Assembly: GCF_007655005.1 (NCBI RefSeq)
Contig: NZ_SZVW01000011.1
Coordinates: 124,001 to 188,000 of the forward strand
Reading direction: 5' to 3'
Length of the DNA stretch: 64,000 nt
Origin: Streptomyces tibetensis
GTDB lineage: Bacteria; Actinomycetota; Actinomycetes; Streptomycetales; Streptomycetaceae
Positions 49,205 to 57,806 of the stretch are shown in pieces (the first letter of the stretch is position 1; the number at the start of each line of letters is the position of its first letter). The position numbers were made by a program, and so were the translations under genes. Below the pieces are notes generated by a model. It made no database searches. It was not told the DNA's origin and saw only the letters and a list, made by a program, of their open reading frames with translations.

Positions 49205-52024
49205 TCAGTACGCGGGGAGCGTTCGCGGGCCGAGGTCGTCGCGGACGGGAGGGGGTGCGAGACGGACGGAGGCGCCGAGAACGCTCAGGCCGTGCGAGGC
49301 GACGACGACCGGCTCCAGCGTGACCGCGACGACCTCGGGGTGGTCGTCGACCAGCCGGGACACCCGCAGCAGCAGCTCCTCCAGGGCCCGGGTGTCGGCC
49401 GGTGCGGAGCCGCGCCAGCCGAACAGCAGGGGGGCGGTGCGGATCGAGCGCACCAGCGAGGTCGCTTCCCGGTCGGTGACCGGGATCAGCCGGTGCGCGG
49501 TGTCCCCGAGCAGTTGCGAGGCGGCCCCGGCGAGCCCGAAGGAGAGCACGGCTCCGGCCGCGGGGTCGATGACGGCCCGTACGACGACGTCCACGCCGCG
49601 CGGTGCCATCCGCTGCACCACCGGCCGCAGCTCCTCCGGCGTGCCGAACAGATCGGTCAACTCGGCGTAGGACCGTCGCAGCTGGTCCTCGTCCGCGAGG
49701 TCGAGGCGGACACCGCCCAGGTCGGCGCGGTGCCTCAGATGCGGGGCGGTGGCCTTGAGGGCGACGGGGTAGCCGAGGGTGCGGGCGGCCTCGACGGCGG
49801 CGTCGGGGGTCGCGGCGGGCAGGGCGCGGTGGACCTGGACGCCGTAGTGGCCGAGGAGGTCGCAGGTCTCGTCGGTGCCGAGCGTGAGCCCCTGCCCGCG
49901 CGCGAGCAGGCCGCCGATCAGTGCTGCGGCGCCCTTTTCCCGGATGTCGTCGTACTCGGGCACCTTGCCGGGGTCGGCGGCGTCGCGTCGCCACTGCGCG
50001 TAGGTGACGGCCTGACCGAGGGCGCGGACGGCGCGCTCCGCGGCGGGGTAGGCGGGGATGAGGTGGGCGTCTTCGGGGGCTTCGGCGGCGGGGAGTTCTT
50101 CCGCTGCGGGCGCCGCACTTGGGGCGTTCTGCTGCGGTTTGTCCGATGAGGCTGGTGCCGTGCTCGCCGCCGCCGACAGAGCCTCCGCCAGGCCGCCGAG
50201 CTCCACGTGGACCACCAGGACCGGCTTGGCCGGAGCGGCTGCCGAGGCCGAGCGCAGGGCCTGCGCTAGAGCGGCGTCGCCGACCGACCCCTCCCCCACC
50301 GCCGGTATGGCGGTGACGACGACGGCGTCACACCGGTCGTCGGCCAGCGCGCGGGACAGGGCCGCGTGGAAGTCGGCCGCGGACGCCGCCGTGGTCAGGT
50401 CCTGCGGAGGGTGCGGCCGCAGGCCCTCGGCGAGGCACGCGTCGTAGGTGAGTAGGCCGAGCGACTCGGAGTTGCCGAAGATCGCCACCCTGGGCCCGGC
50501 GGGCAGGGGCTGGCGGTCGAGCAGCAGGCCCGTGTCCACCAGCTCGGTGATGGTGTCGACGCGGATGACGCCGGCCTGCCTCAGCAGCGCCGACACGGTC
50601 GCGTGCGGGAGCCGCGTCGCCCTTACGGCGTGCCCCTGGGGGGCGGCGGCGTGCCGCGCGCCCTGGACGACGACCAGGGGCTTGGCCGCGGCGGTCCGGC
50701 GGGCGAGGCGGGTGAACTTGCGGGGATTGCCGATGGACTCCAGGTACATGAGGACGACGTCGGTGTCGGGATCCTCGTACCAGTACTGCAGGACATCGTT
50801 GCCGGAGACGTCCGCACGGTTGCCGGAGGAGACGAAGGTGGAGACGCCGGTCACGCCCGTGACGCCGCCGCCGCGCCGGTGCAGCCGGGACAGCAGGGCG
50901 ATGCCGATGGCGCCGGACTGGGCGAACAGGCCGATCCGGCCGGGGCGCGGCACCTCGGGGGCGAGAGAGGCGTTGAGCCGTACCCGTGGGGAGGTGTTGA
51001 TGATGCCGAAGGCGTTCGGGCCGATGATCCGCATGCCGTACGTGCGCGCGTGCCGTACGAGGGCGCGCTGGCGTTCGCGCCCCTCGAGGCCGCTCTCGGC
51101 GTACCCGGCGGAGACCACGACCAGCCCCTGCACGCCGTGTTCGCCGCACTCGGTGACGACCTCGGGGACGTGCTCGGCCGGGACGGCTACGACGGCGAGG
51201 TCTACGGGGCCGTCGATGTCCCGCACCGAGCGGTGGGCGGGCACCCCGTCGAGCTCCTTCTGATCCTCGGGGAGGGCCTTGTTCACGGCGTAGAGGCGGC
51301 CGGTGTACCCGGCGTCGCGGATGTTGCCGAGGACGCTGCGGCCCACGCCGCCGGGTGTGCGTCCGGTGCCGATGACGGCGACCGAGCCGGGGGCGAGCAG
51401 GCGCTGCACGGACCGTGCCTCGGCGCGGTGTTCGCGGGCGTACTGCACAGCCAGGGAGCGGTCGGTGGGTTCGAGGTCGAACTCCAGACGGACGACACCG
51501 TCCTCGAAGCTGCGCTTCTGGGTGTAGCCGGCGTCCGTGAACACCTTGATCATCTTGGTGTTGGCGGGCAGCACCTCGGCGGCGAAACGGCGGATGCCGC
51601 GCTCGCGGGCGACGGCTCCGATGTGTTCGAGCAGCGCGGAGGCGACCCCGCGGCCCTGGTGGGCGTCCTGGACGAGGAAGGCGACCTCGGCCTCGTCGGC
51701 GGGTGCGGACGCGGGCGTTCCGTCCGCGCCGATCCGGTCGTAGCGTACGGTGGCGATGAACTCGCCGCCGACCGTGGCCGCGAGTCCCACCCGGTCCACA
51801 AAGTCGTGGTGCGTGAAGCGGTGGACGTCCTTGGCGGACAGGCGAGGGTACGGCGCGAAGAAGCGGTAGTACTTCGACTCGTCGGAGACCTGCTCATAGA
51901 AGCTGACCAGGCGATCGGCGTCATCAACGGTGATGGGCCGGATGCGCGCGGTGCCTCCGTCGCGCAGCACCACGTCGGCTTCCCAGTGGGCGGGATACTC
52001 ATGCCGGTCCGGCGAGGTCTGCAT
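49205..52024 (-). CDS. GNAT acetyltransferase fused to NDP-forming acyl-CoA ligase (PatA-like)
   Basis: A 939-residue fusion. The N-terminal GNAT domain (about 15-175) has the acetyl-CoA-binding stretch QDAHQGRGVASALLEHIG. It is followed by a CoA-binding domain (about 195-310, SVAVIGTGRTPGGVGRSV), succinyl-CoA-ligase-like domains (about 330-600) and an ATP-grasp domain at the C-terminus. This N-GNAT order matches the streptomycete PatA protein acetyltransferases, which acetylate and silence acyl-CoA synthetases. An Ala/Glu-rich linker (about 675-705) separates the last two parts. The start at 52024 is the family one. Confidence 0.88.
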   Translation of the reverse strand: MQTSPDRHEYPAHWEADVVLRDGGTARIRPITVDDADRLVSFYEQVSDESKYYRFFAPYPRLSAKDVHRFTHHDFVDRVGLAATVGGEFIATVRYDRIGADGTPASAPADEAEVAFLVQDAHQGRGVASALLEHIGAVARERGIRRFAAEVLPANTKMIKVFTDAGYTQKRSFEDGVVRLEFDLEPTDRSLAVQYAREHRAEARSVQRLLAPGSVAVIGTGRTPGGVGRSVLGNIRDAGYTGRLYAVNKALPEDQKELDGVPAHRSVRDIDGPVDLAVVAVPAEHVPEVVTECGEHGVQGLVVVSAGYAESGLEGRERQRALVRHARTYGMRIIGPNAFGIINTSPRVRLNASLAPEVPRPGRIGLFAQSGAIGIALLSRLHRRGGGVTGVTGVSTFVSSGNRADVSGNDVLQYWYEDPDTDVVLMYLESIGNPRKFTRLARRTAAAKPLVVVQGARHAAAPQGHAVRATRLPHATVSALLRQAGVIRVDTITELVDTGLLLDRQPLPAGPRVAIFGNSESLGLLTYDACLAEGLRPHPPQDLTTAASAADFHAALSRALADDRCDAVVVTAIPAVGEGSVGDAALAQALRSASAAAPAKPVLVVHVELGGLAEALSAAASTAPASSDKPQQNAPSAAPAAEELPAAEAPEDAHLIPAYPAAERAVRALGQAVTYAQWRRDAADPGKVPEYDDIREKGAAALIGGLLARGQGLTLGTDETCDLLGHYGVQVHRALPAATPDAAVEAARTLGYPVALKATAPHLRHRADLGGVRLDLADEDQLRRSYAELTDLFGTPEELRPVVQRMAPRGVDVVVRAVIDPAAGAVLSFGLAGAASQLLGDTAHRLIPVTDREATSLVRSIRTAPLLFGWRGSAPADTRALEELLLRVSRLVDDHPEVVAVTLEPVVVASHGLSVLGASVRLAPPPVRDDLGPRTLPAY

Positions 52025-52163
52025 GGGCCCCAGAGTACGGCTAGCGCCTGACAACGGCGCGAGGCAGTCTGTGGAGGGCGTCAGTCGGGTTGAGGCCGCG
52101 ATCCGACGGCACCCCCGGAGTGGAACGCGAGGACCGCTCCGGGCGGGCTTCACGATATGGGAA

Positions 52164-52179
52164 ACTGGTCTAGACAACC
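52164..52179. promoter_or_regulatory. DasR-type operator (dre) upstream of ptsH
   Basis: ACTGGTCTAGACAACC closely matches the dre consensus ACTGGTCTAGACCACT, with the core TGGTCTAGAC intact. It lies 25-40 bp before the ptsH start. DasR, a GntR/HutC regulator released by glucosamine-6-phosphate, controls pts genes in Streptomyces, so ptsH here is probably under N-acetylglucosamine control. Confidence 0.85.
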
Positions 52180-52203
52180 CTGAACACCGAAGGGCAGCAA
52201 CAC

Positions 52204-52485
52204 ATGGCTGAGCGCCGCGTCAACGTCGGCTGGGCCGAGGGCCTCCACGCCCGCCCCGCCTCCATCTTCGTCCGAGCCGCCACGGCCGCAGGCGTCCCGG
52301 TGACGATCGCCAAGGCTGACGGCAACCCCGTCAACGCGGCCTCGATGCTGGCCGTCCTGGGCCTCGGCGCCCAGGGGGGCGAGGAGATCGTCCTCGCCTC
52401 CGACGCCGAGGGCGCGGACGCCGCCCTCGACCGGCTGGCGAAGCTGGTCTCCGAGGGTCTCGAGGAACTGCCCGAGACCGTCTGA
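52204..52485 (+). CDS. ptsH: phosphocarrier protein HPr
   Basis: A 93-residue HPr of the sugar phosphotransferase system. The active-site His15 is in EGLHARPAS. The family helices NAASMLAVLGLGAQGGEEIVL and DAALDRLAKLV are complete. It passes phosphate from enzyme I to EIIA proteins, for example for N-acetylglucosamine uptake. GGGCAGCAACAC precedes the ATG. A dre-like site lies directly upstream. Confidence 0.95.
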   Translation: MAERRVNVGWAEGLHARPASIFVRAATAAGVPVTIAKADGNPVNAASMLAVLGLGAQGGEEIVLASDAEGADAALDRLAKLVSEGLEELPETV

Positions 52486-52644
52486 ATGTCCTGAGCGCCC
52501 GATGCGGCGCACAGCGAGGGGCTCGTCCGAATTCACCGGGCGGGCCCTTCGCCATTCCCGGTCCGCACGGGGCAGGAATTCCCGCCTTTGGGCAGCGGAA
52601 ACAAACCCCCGGAAATTCACTTCTCTTTGTATACGGCTTCCGTG

Positions 52645-53340
52645 TTAATGCCGCAGGCTCGCCGTGTTTACGGGATGTTGCGAGTTCCTCACACGGTCGG
52701 CGCGTTCCTCGGCGGAGCCCAGGCGCAGGCGGTGCGCGCCGGTCGCACGCTCGGCGTGCAGCGCCGTGACCGCCCGCGCGCGTTCCCCGTCCCCGCGCGC
52801 CACCGCGTCCACGATCGCGCCGTGTTCCGTCCAGGACTCCACCGGGTTGAGCGGCGCCTCCACGGCATACATCCACGTGATCTTGTGGCGGAGCTGGGTG
52901 AGCATCGAGGTCAGGGCGGGGCTGCCGGAGGCCTGGGCGAGCGTCTCGTGGAACCAGGCGCCCAGGGAGCGCAGGTCGTCGCTGTTGCCACGACGGGCCC
53001 GGTCCTGGCCCAGCCGCACCAGGCCGCGCAGGACCTTCAGATGCGCCTCGGTGCGGCGCTGGGCGGCGCGGGCCGCACCGAGCGGCTCCAGGAGCATCCG
53101 CATCTCCAGCAGGTCGCCGGCCTCCTGCTCGGTGGGTTCGGCCACGCACGCGCCCGCGTGCCGGCGGGTCACCACGAAGCCCTCGGCCTCCAGCGTGCGC
53201 AGCGCCTCCCGGACGGGCACCCGCGAGACGCCGTAACGGCGGGCGAGGAGTTCCTCGGTGAGCCGGCTGCCGCGTGCGTGGACACCCGCGACGATGTCGT
53301 CCCGGATGGCGGTGCACACCGAGTGCGCGGGAATACGCAT
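52645..53340 (-). CDS. GntR-family regulator (FadR/FCD type)
   Basis: A 231-residue regulator. The N-terminal winged helix (residues about 5-70) reads LTEELLARRYGVSRVPVREALRTLEAEGFV. An all-alpha FCD ligand domain follows (about 80-215) with LLEMRMLLEPLGAARAA and WFHETLAQASG carrying the usual Asp/His metal residues. It probably responds to an organic acid. GGAGG seven bases upstream fixes the start at 53340. It is convergent with ptsH, so its target is not obvious from context. Confidence 0.88.
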   Translation of the reverse strand: MRIPAHSVCTAIRDDIVAGVHARGSRLTEELLARRYGVSRVPVREALRTLEAEGFVVTRRHAGACVAEPTEQEAGDLLEMRMLLEPLGAARAAQRRTEAHLKVLRGLVRLGQDRARRGNSDDLRSLGAWFHETLAQASGSPALTSMLTQLRHKITWMYAVEAPLNPVESWTEHGAIVDAVARGDGERARAVTALHAERATGAHRLRLGSAEERADRVRNSQHPVNTASLRH

Positions 53341-53525
53341 GACCGACCTCCGCTTAATCCCCGTGAAACGCCGACGAGCGACGCATGTTTCCGTGACTCT
53401 ATTGCAATGAGCCGGAATTTCCGACGGCAGTCGAGAATTGAGGGATATTTTTTGGACAGCGGACATGCCGGGGGATCCAGAACGGGCCCGCGGACATCGG
53501 GCGGGCATCCGGAAAAACACCGAAA

Positions 53526-53548
53526 GCCCCGGCTCGGGGAGCCGGGGC
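53526..53548 (-). terminator. terminator of the M23 peptidase gene
   Basis: A 10-bp stem, GCCCCGGCTC (53526-53535) with GAGCCGGGGC (53539-53548), loop GGG, 27 bp after the leftward stop. Confidence 0.85.
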
Positions 53549-53574
53549 CTCGGGGAACGGAGGAGGGGTTCCGC

Positions 53575-54363
53575 TCAGACGCTGACGCCGTGCGAGCGGA
53601 GGTAGGCCACCGGGTCGATGTCCGAGCCGTACTCGGGGCTCGTACGGGCCTCGAAGTGCAGGTGCGGGCCCGTGACGTTGCCGGTCGCGCCGGACAGGCC
53701 GATCTGCTGGCCGGGGGTGACCTTCTGGCCGACCGAGACGCCGATGGACGACAGGTGGCCGTACTGCGTGTACGTGCCGTCGTCCATCTTGATCACGATG
53801 TTGTTGCCGTAGGAGCCGCCCCAGCCGGCCTCGACGACCTCGCCCATGCCGACCGCGTGGACGGAGGTGCCGGTGGCGGCGTGGAAGTCGACGCCGGTGT
53901 GGCTGCCGGAGGACCACAGGCCGCTGCTCGCCTTGTAGCCGGTGGAGACGTACGAGCCGGAGATCGGGGGCACGAAGGAGTTGAGGCGCTTGCGCTCGGC
54001 CTCACGGGCGGCGCGCTCCTTGACCTCGCGGGCCTTCTCGGCCTCCTCCTTGGCCTTCTGGGCCACCTCGGCGGCCCGCTTGCGGGCGGCCTCCTCGGCC
54101 TTCTGCTTGGCGGCGGCCTCCTCGGCGGCCTGCTGCTGCGCGACGGCCTGGGCGTCGATCTGCTGGGCCACGGTGTCACCCATGGTGACGACCGGGGTGA
54201 GGCCGGTCTGCTCGGCACTGGGCTCGGCGGCGAAGGCCGCGGGGGCCGCCACGGTGCCGATCACGCCAGTTGTGGCGAGGGCCGCGACACCCGCCGCGCG
54301 GGCGGTGCGGCGCTGGATCCTGCTGGGACGACGGTGCTTCCCGGTGGCGCGAGTGAACGCCAT
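53575..54363 (-). CDS. secreted M23-family peptidoglycan endopeptidase
   Basis: A 262-residue exported protein. A basic N-terminus (RPSRIQRRTARAAG) and hydrophobic stretch with cleavage near AAFAAEPS form the signal peptide. Residues about 70-130 are an Ala/Glu/Lys-rich coiled coil. The C-terminal LytM domain has SGSHTGVDFHAATG (zinc His and Asp) and HLHFEART (catalytic HxH). It cuts peptidoglycan cross-links in the cell wall. A c-di-AMP riboswitch lies in its leader, tying wall remodelling to this second messenger. Confidence 0.92.
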   Translation of the reverse strand: MAFTRATGKHRRPSRIQRRTARAAGVAALATTGVIGTVAAPAAFAAEPSAEQTGLTPVVTMGDTVAQQIDAQAVAQQQAAEEAAAKQKAEEAARKRAAEVAQKAKEEAEKAREVKERAAREAERKRLNSFVPPISGSYVSTGYKASSGLWSSGSHTGVDFHAATGTSVHAVGMGEVVEAGWGGSYGNNIVIKMDDGTYTQYGHLSSIGVSVGQKVTPGQQIGLSGATGNVTGPHLHFEARTSPEYGSDIDPVAYLRSHGVSV

Positions 54364-54385
54364 GTGGTGGCTGGTCCTTTCCTTC

Positions 54386-54530
54386 CCTCTCGCCTACCGG
54401 GTTAGCTGACGGGTTCGGAGCAGGAAGGTCTCCTACGGACTCCCTCGCGGCACGCGCGGGCGTCCGATTCACCCCAGGGACTGCGGTGGGTCCCCGGCTC
54501 CCCTGGCTCGCGCCGTACGGGGACTCGGCG
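54386..54530 (-). promoter_or_regulatory. c-di-AMP riboswitch (ydaO-yuaA class)
   Basis: The minus strand carries the conserved ydaO elements in order: GGGGACCCACC, GGGGTGAATCGG, CCGTAGGAGACC, CCGAACCCGTCAGCTAACC and GGTAGGCGAGAGG. The last segment, CGTCAGCTAACC...GTAGGC, is nearly invariant in this class. It ends about 22 bases before the M23 gene. Such elements usually switch off wall hydrolase genes when c-di-AMP is high. The 5' limit is approximate. Confidence 0.92.
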
Positions 54531-54681
54531 ATGACTGTCCGGTGCCGCGGGTGCGGCGCACTGCCTGACGAACAGCCCGGATGACGCTAAGCGGCGCCGC
54601 TTTCAATTCCCAAACGAATCCCGGCTTTTGTAGCGCATCCCACAGGGCAGACAGGCAACTCCCATACCAATTCGGGCATAA

Positions 54682-54718
54682 AGGGGCCCTGGTGCCTTCG
54701 AAGACATCCAGGGCCCCT
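54682..54718 (-). terminator. terminator of the M16 peptidase operon
   Basis: An 11-bp perfect stem, AGGGGCCCTGG (54682-54692) with CCAGGGCCCCT (54708-54718). The 15-base loop itself contains CTTCGAAG. It follows the leftward stop at 54733. Confidence 0.85.
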
Positions 54719-54732
54719 GAACGCGCGTGCCG

Positions 54733-56121
54733 CTACTCGGCGGCGACCACGGTGACTTCGCCGATGCCGAGGGCCTCGACAGGCGCCTTGATCTGCGCCG
54801 CGTCACCGACGAGGACGGTCACCAGCCGGTCCACCGGGAAGGCGCTGACGGCCGCCGCGGTGGCCTCCACGGTGCCGGTCGTGGCGAGCTGCCGGTACAG
54901 GGTGGCCTGGTAGTCGTCGGGCAGATGCTGCTCGACCTGGTCGGCCAGCGTGCTCGCGACGGCCGCCGCCGTCTCGTACTTCAGCGGCGCGACGCCGACC
55001 AGGTTCTGCACGGCGACGTCCCGCTCGGCGTCGGTCAGCCCCTCGGCGGCGAGGGTGCGCAGCACCGTCCAGAGGTCCTCCAGAGCGGGGCCGGTGTTGG
55101 GCGTGTCCACGGAGCCGCTGATGGCGAGCATCGCCGCACCCGTGCCGTCGGGAGCGGACCTGAGGACCTGGCCGAACGCCCGCACGCCGTAGGTGTAGCC
55201 CTTCTCCTCGCGCAGGACACGGTCCAGGCGGGAGGTGAGGGTGCCGCCGAGGCAGTAGGTGCCGAGCACCTGCGCGGGCCACACGCGGTCGTGCCGGTCC
55301 GGGCCGATCCGGCCGATCAGCAGCTGCGTCTGGACGGCGCCCGGGCGGTCCACGATGACGACCCGGCCGGTGTCGTCGGCGGTCACCGGCGGCACGGGAC
55401 GCGGCTCGGCCGGGGAGCCCGTCCAGGCGCCCAGCGTGTCCCCGAGCAGGGCGTCGAGGTCGATGCCGGTGAGGTCCCCGACGACCACGGCGGTTGCCGT
55501 GGCGGGGCGGACGTGCTTCTCGTAGAAGGCGCGTACGCCCGCGGAGTCGATGGCGGCGACGGTCTCCTCGGTGCCCTGCCGCGGCCGCGACATGCGCGAG
55601 TCCGCCGGGAACAGCTCCTTGGAGAGCTCCTTGGCCCCCCGGCGGGACGGGTTGGCCAGCTCGTGCGGGATCTCGTCGAGACGGTTGGCGACCAGTCGCT
55701 CGACCTCGCTGTCGGCGAACGCGGGGGCCCTCAGGGCGTCGGCGACCAGGCCCAGTCCCTTGGCGAGCCGGGAGGCCGGCACCTCCAGGCTGAGCCGGAC
55801 GCCGGGGTGGTCGGCGTGCGCGTCGAGAGTGGCGCCGGCGCGCTCCAGCTCGGCGGCGAAGTCCTCGGCGGAGTGCTTGTCGGTGCCCTCGGAGAAGGCC
55901 CGGGCCATGATCGTGGCCACACCGTCGAGGCCGGCGGGCTCGGCCTCCAGGGGGGCGTCGAGCAGCACCTCCACGGCGACGACCTGCTGACCGGGGCGGT
56001 GGCAGCGCAGCACCGTGAGGCCGTTGTCGAGCGAGCCGCGCTCGGGGGCCGGGAAGGCCCACGGCTTGGCGTCGCCCGCCTGCGGCCGGGGGTGGAAGTC
56101 CATCGTGGCGAGCTCGGTCAC
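54733..56121 (-). CDS. M16-family peptidase, non-catalytic subunit
   Basis: A 462-residue M16 (pitrilysin/processing-peptidase) protein with the two repeated alpha/beta halves. The HxxEH zinc motif expected near residue 75 is missing (the corresponding region reads IMARAFSEGTDKHSAEDF), so it is likely the structural partner of the upstream gene. The C-terminal half (LGTYCLGGTLTSRLDRVLREEKGYTYGV in part) keeps the substrate-binding R/Y loop. The GTG start overlaps the upstream stop by four bases (GTGA). Confidence 0.9.
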   Translation of the reverse strand: MTELATMDFHPRPQAGDAKPWAFPAPERGSLDNGLTVLRCHRPGQQVVAVEVLLDAPLEAEPAGLDGVATIMARAFSEGTDKHSAEDFAAELERAGATLDAHADHPGVRLSLEVPASRLAKGLGLVADALRAPAFADSEVERLVANRLDEIPHELANPSRRGAKELSKELFPADSRMSRPRQGTEETVAAIDSAGVRAFYEKHVRPATATAVVVGDLTGIDLDALLGDTLGAWTGSPAEPRPVPPVTADDTGRVVIVDRPGAVQTQLLIGRIGPDRHDRVWPAQVLGTYCLGGTLTSRLDRVLREEKGYTYGVRAFGQVLRSAPDGTGAAMLAISGSVDTPNTGPALEDLWTVLRTLAAEGLTDAERDVAVQNLVGVAPLKYETAAAVASTLADQVEQHLPDDYQATLYRQLATTGTVEATAAAVSAFPVDRLVTVLVGDAAQIKAPVEALGIGEVTVVAAE

Positions 56122-57467
56122 CGGGCCGCCTCCTCGTTCTCGTCCTGGTCGGCGGGGGCTTCGGGGGCGGTCGGCTCATAGACGAGCACCGCGCGGTTGT
56201 CGGGCCGCAGGCGGGCCTTGGCGACCTCCTGGACCTCCTCCGGCGTGATCTCCAGCACGCGCTGGACGGCGGTCAGGGCGAGCTGCGGGTCGCCGAACAG
56301 CACCGCGTACCGGCACAGTTCGTCGGCGCGGCCCGCGACCGTGCCGAGCCGGTCCAGCCACTCGCGCTCCAACTGGGCCTGGGCGCGCTCCATCTCCTCG
56401 GCCGTGGGGCCCTCCTCGGCGAACCGGGCGAGCTCCTCGTCGATGGCGGTCTCGATGACCGGAACCTCCACGTCACCGGACGTCTTCACGTCCAGCCACC
56501 CCAGGGAGGGCGCCCCGGCGAGCCGCAGCAGGCCGAAGCCGGCCGCCACGGCCGTACGGTCGCGGCGCACGAGCCGGTTGTACAGGCGGGAGGACTCGCC
56601 GCCGCCGAGGACGGTGAGGGCCAGGTCGGCCGCGTCGCACGCGCGCGTGCCGTCGTGCGGCAGCCGGTAGGCGGCCATCAGGGCGCGGGCCGGGACCTCC
56701 TCCTCGACGACCTCGCGCAGCTGCTCGCCGATGGTCTCCGGCAGCGAGCCGTCGCGCGGGGCGGGCTTGCCGTCGTGGCCGGGGATGGAGCCGAAGTACT
56801 TCTCGACCCAGGCGAGGGTCTGCTCCGGGTCGATGTCGCCCACCACGGAGAGCACGGCGTTGTTCGGCGCGTAGTAGGTGCGGAAGAACGCGCGCGCGTC
56901 CTCCAGGGTCGCCGCGTCCAGGTCGGCCATCGAGCCGATCGGGGTGTGGTGGTAGGGGTGGCCCTCCGGGTAGGCGAGGGCGGTCAGCTTCTCGAAGGCG
57001 GTGCCGTACGGGACGTTGTCGTAGCGCTGGCGGCGCTCGTTCTTGACGACGTCGCGCTGGTTCTCCATCGACTCGTCGTCGAGCGCGGCCAGCAGCGAGC
57101 CCATGCGGTCGGCCTCCAGCCAGAGGGCGAGCTCCAGCTCGTGGGCGGGCATGGTCTCGAAGTAGTTGGTCCGCTCGAAGCTGGTCGTGCCGTTCAGCGA
57201 GCCGCCCGCGCCCTGGACGAGCTCGAAGTGACCGTTGCCCTTGACCTGCGCGGAACCCTGGAACATCAGGTGCTCGAAAAGGTGAGCCAGGCCGGTACGC
57301 CCCTTGACTTCGTGGCGTGAGCCGACGTCGTACCAGAGGCACACCGCCGCGACCGGGGTCAGGTGGTCCTCGGAGAGCACCACGCGCAGGCCGTTGGCCA
57401 GGCGGTGCTCGGTCGCTGTCAGGCCCCCGGAGCCTGCCTGGGCTGTGGCCGTGTGACCCATGGGCAT
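56118..57467 (-). CDS. M16-family zinc metallopeptidase, catalytic subunit
   Basis: A 449-residue M16 peptidase. The zinc-binding, catalytic HLFEHLMFQGS (HxxEH) is at residues about 58-68, and the downstream Glu ligand is in ENQRDVVKNERRQR. No signal peptide, so it acts in the cytoplasm. GAAGGGA precedes the ATG at 57467 by a normal distance; a second ATG is at 57461. It forms a coupled pair with the next gene, as in mitochondrial processing peptidase-like heterodimers. Confidence 0.92.
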   Translation of the reverse strand: MPMGHTATAQAGSGGLTATEHRLANGLRVVLSEDHLTPVAAVCLWYDVGSRHEVKGRTGLAHLFEHLMFQGSAQVKGNGHFELVQGAGGSLNGTTSFERTNYFETMPAHELELALWLEADRMGSLLAALDDESMENQRDVVKNERRQRYDNVPYGTAFEKLTALAYPEGHPYHHTPIGSMADLDAATLEDARAFFRTYYAPNNAVLSVVGDIDPEQTLAWVEKYFGSIPGHDGKPAPRDGSLPETIGEQLREVVEEEVPARALMAAYRLPHDGTRACDAADLALTVLGGGESSRLYNRLVRRDRTAVAAGFGLLRLAGAPSLGWLDVKTSGDVEVPVIETAIDEELARFAEEGPTAEEMERAQAQLEREWLDRLGTVAGRADELCRYAVLFGDPQLALTAVQRVLEITPEEVQEVAKARLRPDNRAVLVYEPTAPEAPADQDENEEAAR

Positions 57468-57806
57468 GTACGTCCCTTCGCTCGCGGTGCGGTTGTTCAG
57501 ACCGCGGATTCCTGCCGGTCCTGCCACTGTATGCAAGCGTGCGGAGCCCTGGTGAAGTTCCCGGCGGCGACCTGGACCCGAGAGCGCGGGATGCGCCCCG
57601 GACCGGGTCCTGGTCCCGGTTGTCAGTGCGGCGGTCCACAATGGTCGGCGTCAGATCCGGATCGCAGCAGCACGAGCGAGCCGCAGGGGCGGTCGGTGAC
57701 GAGAGGGCGAGCGCACACAGGCCCGAAGGGCTGAGTACGGTCGGTGTCTCATCAGCGCACGAACGCCTCGTAGGCGAGCGACCAGTAACAGGAGGAGCCG
57801 GCAGCG
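57468..57806. other. divergent promoter region, M16 operon and parC
   Basis: The 339 bases between the two divergent starts contain no gene. A strong AGGAGGAG lies just before the topoisomerase start. No palindrome or known operator was recognised. Confidence 0.4.
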
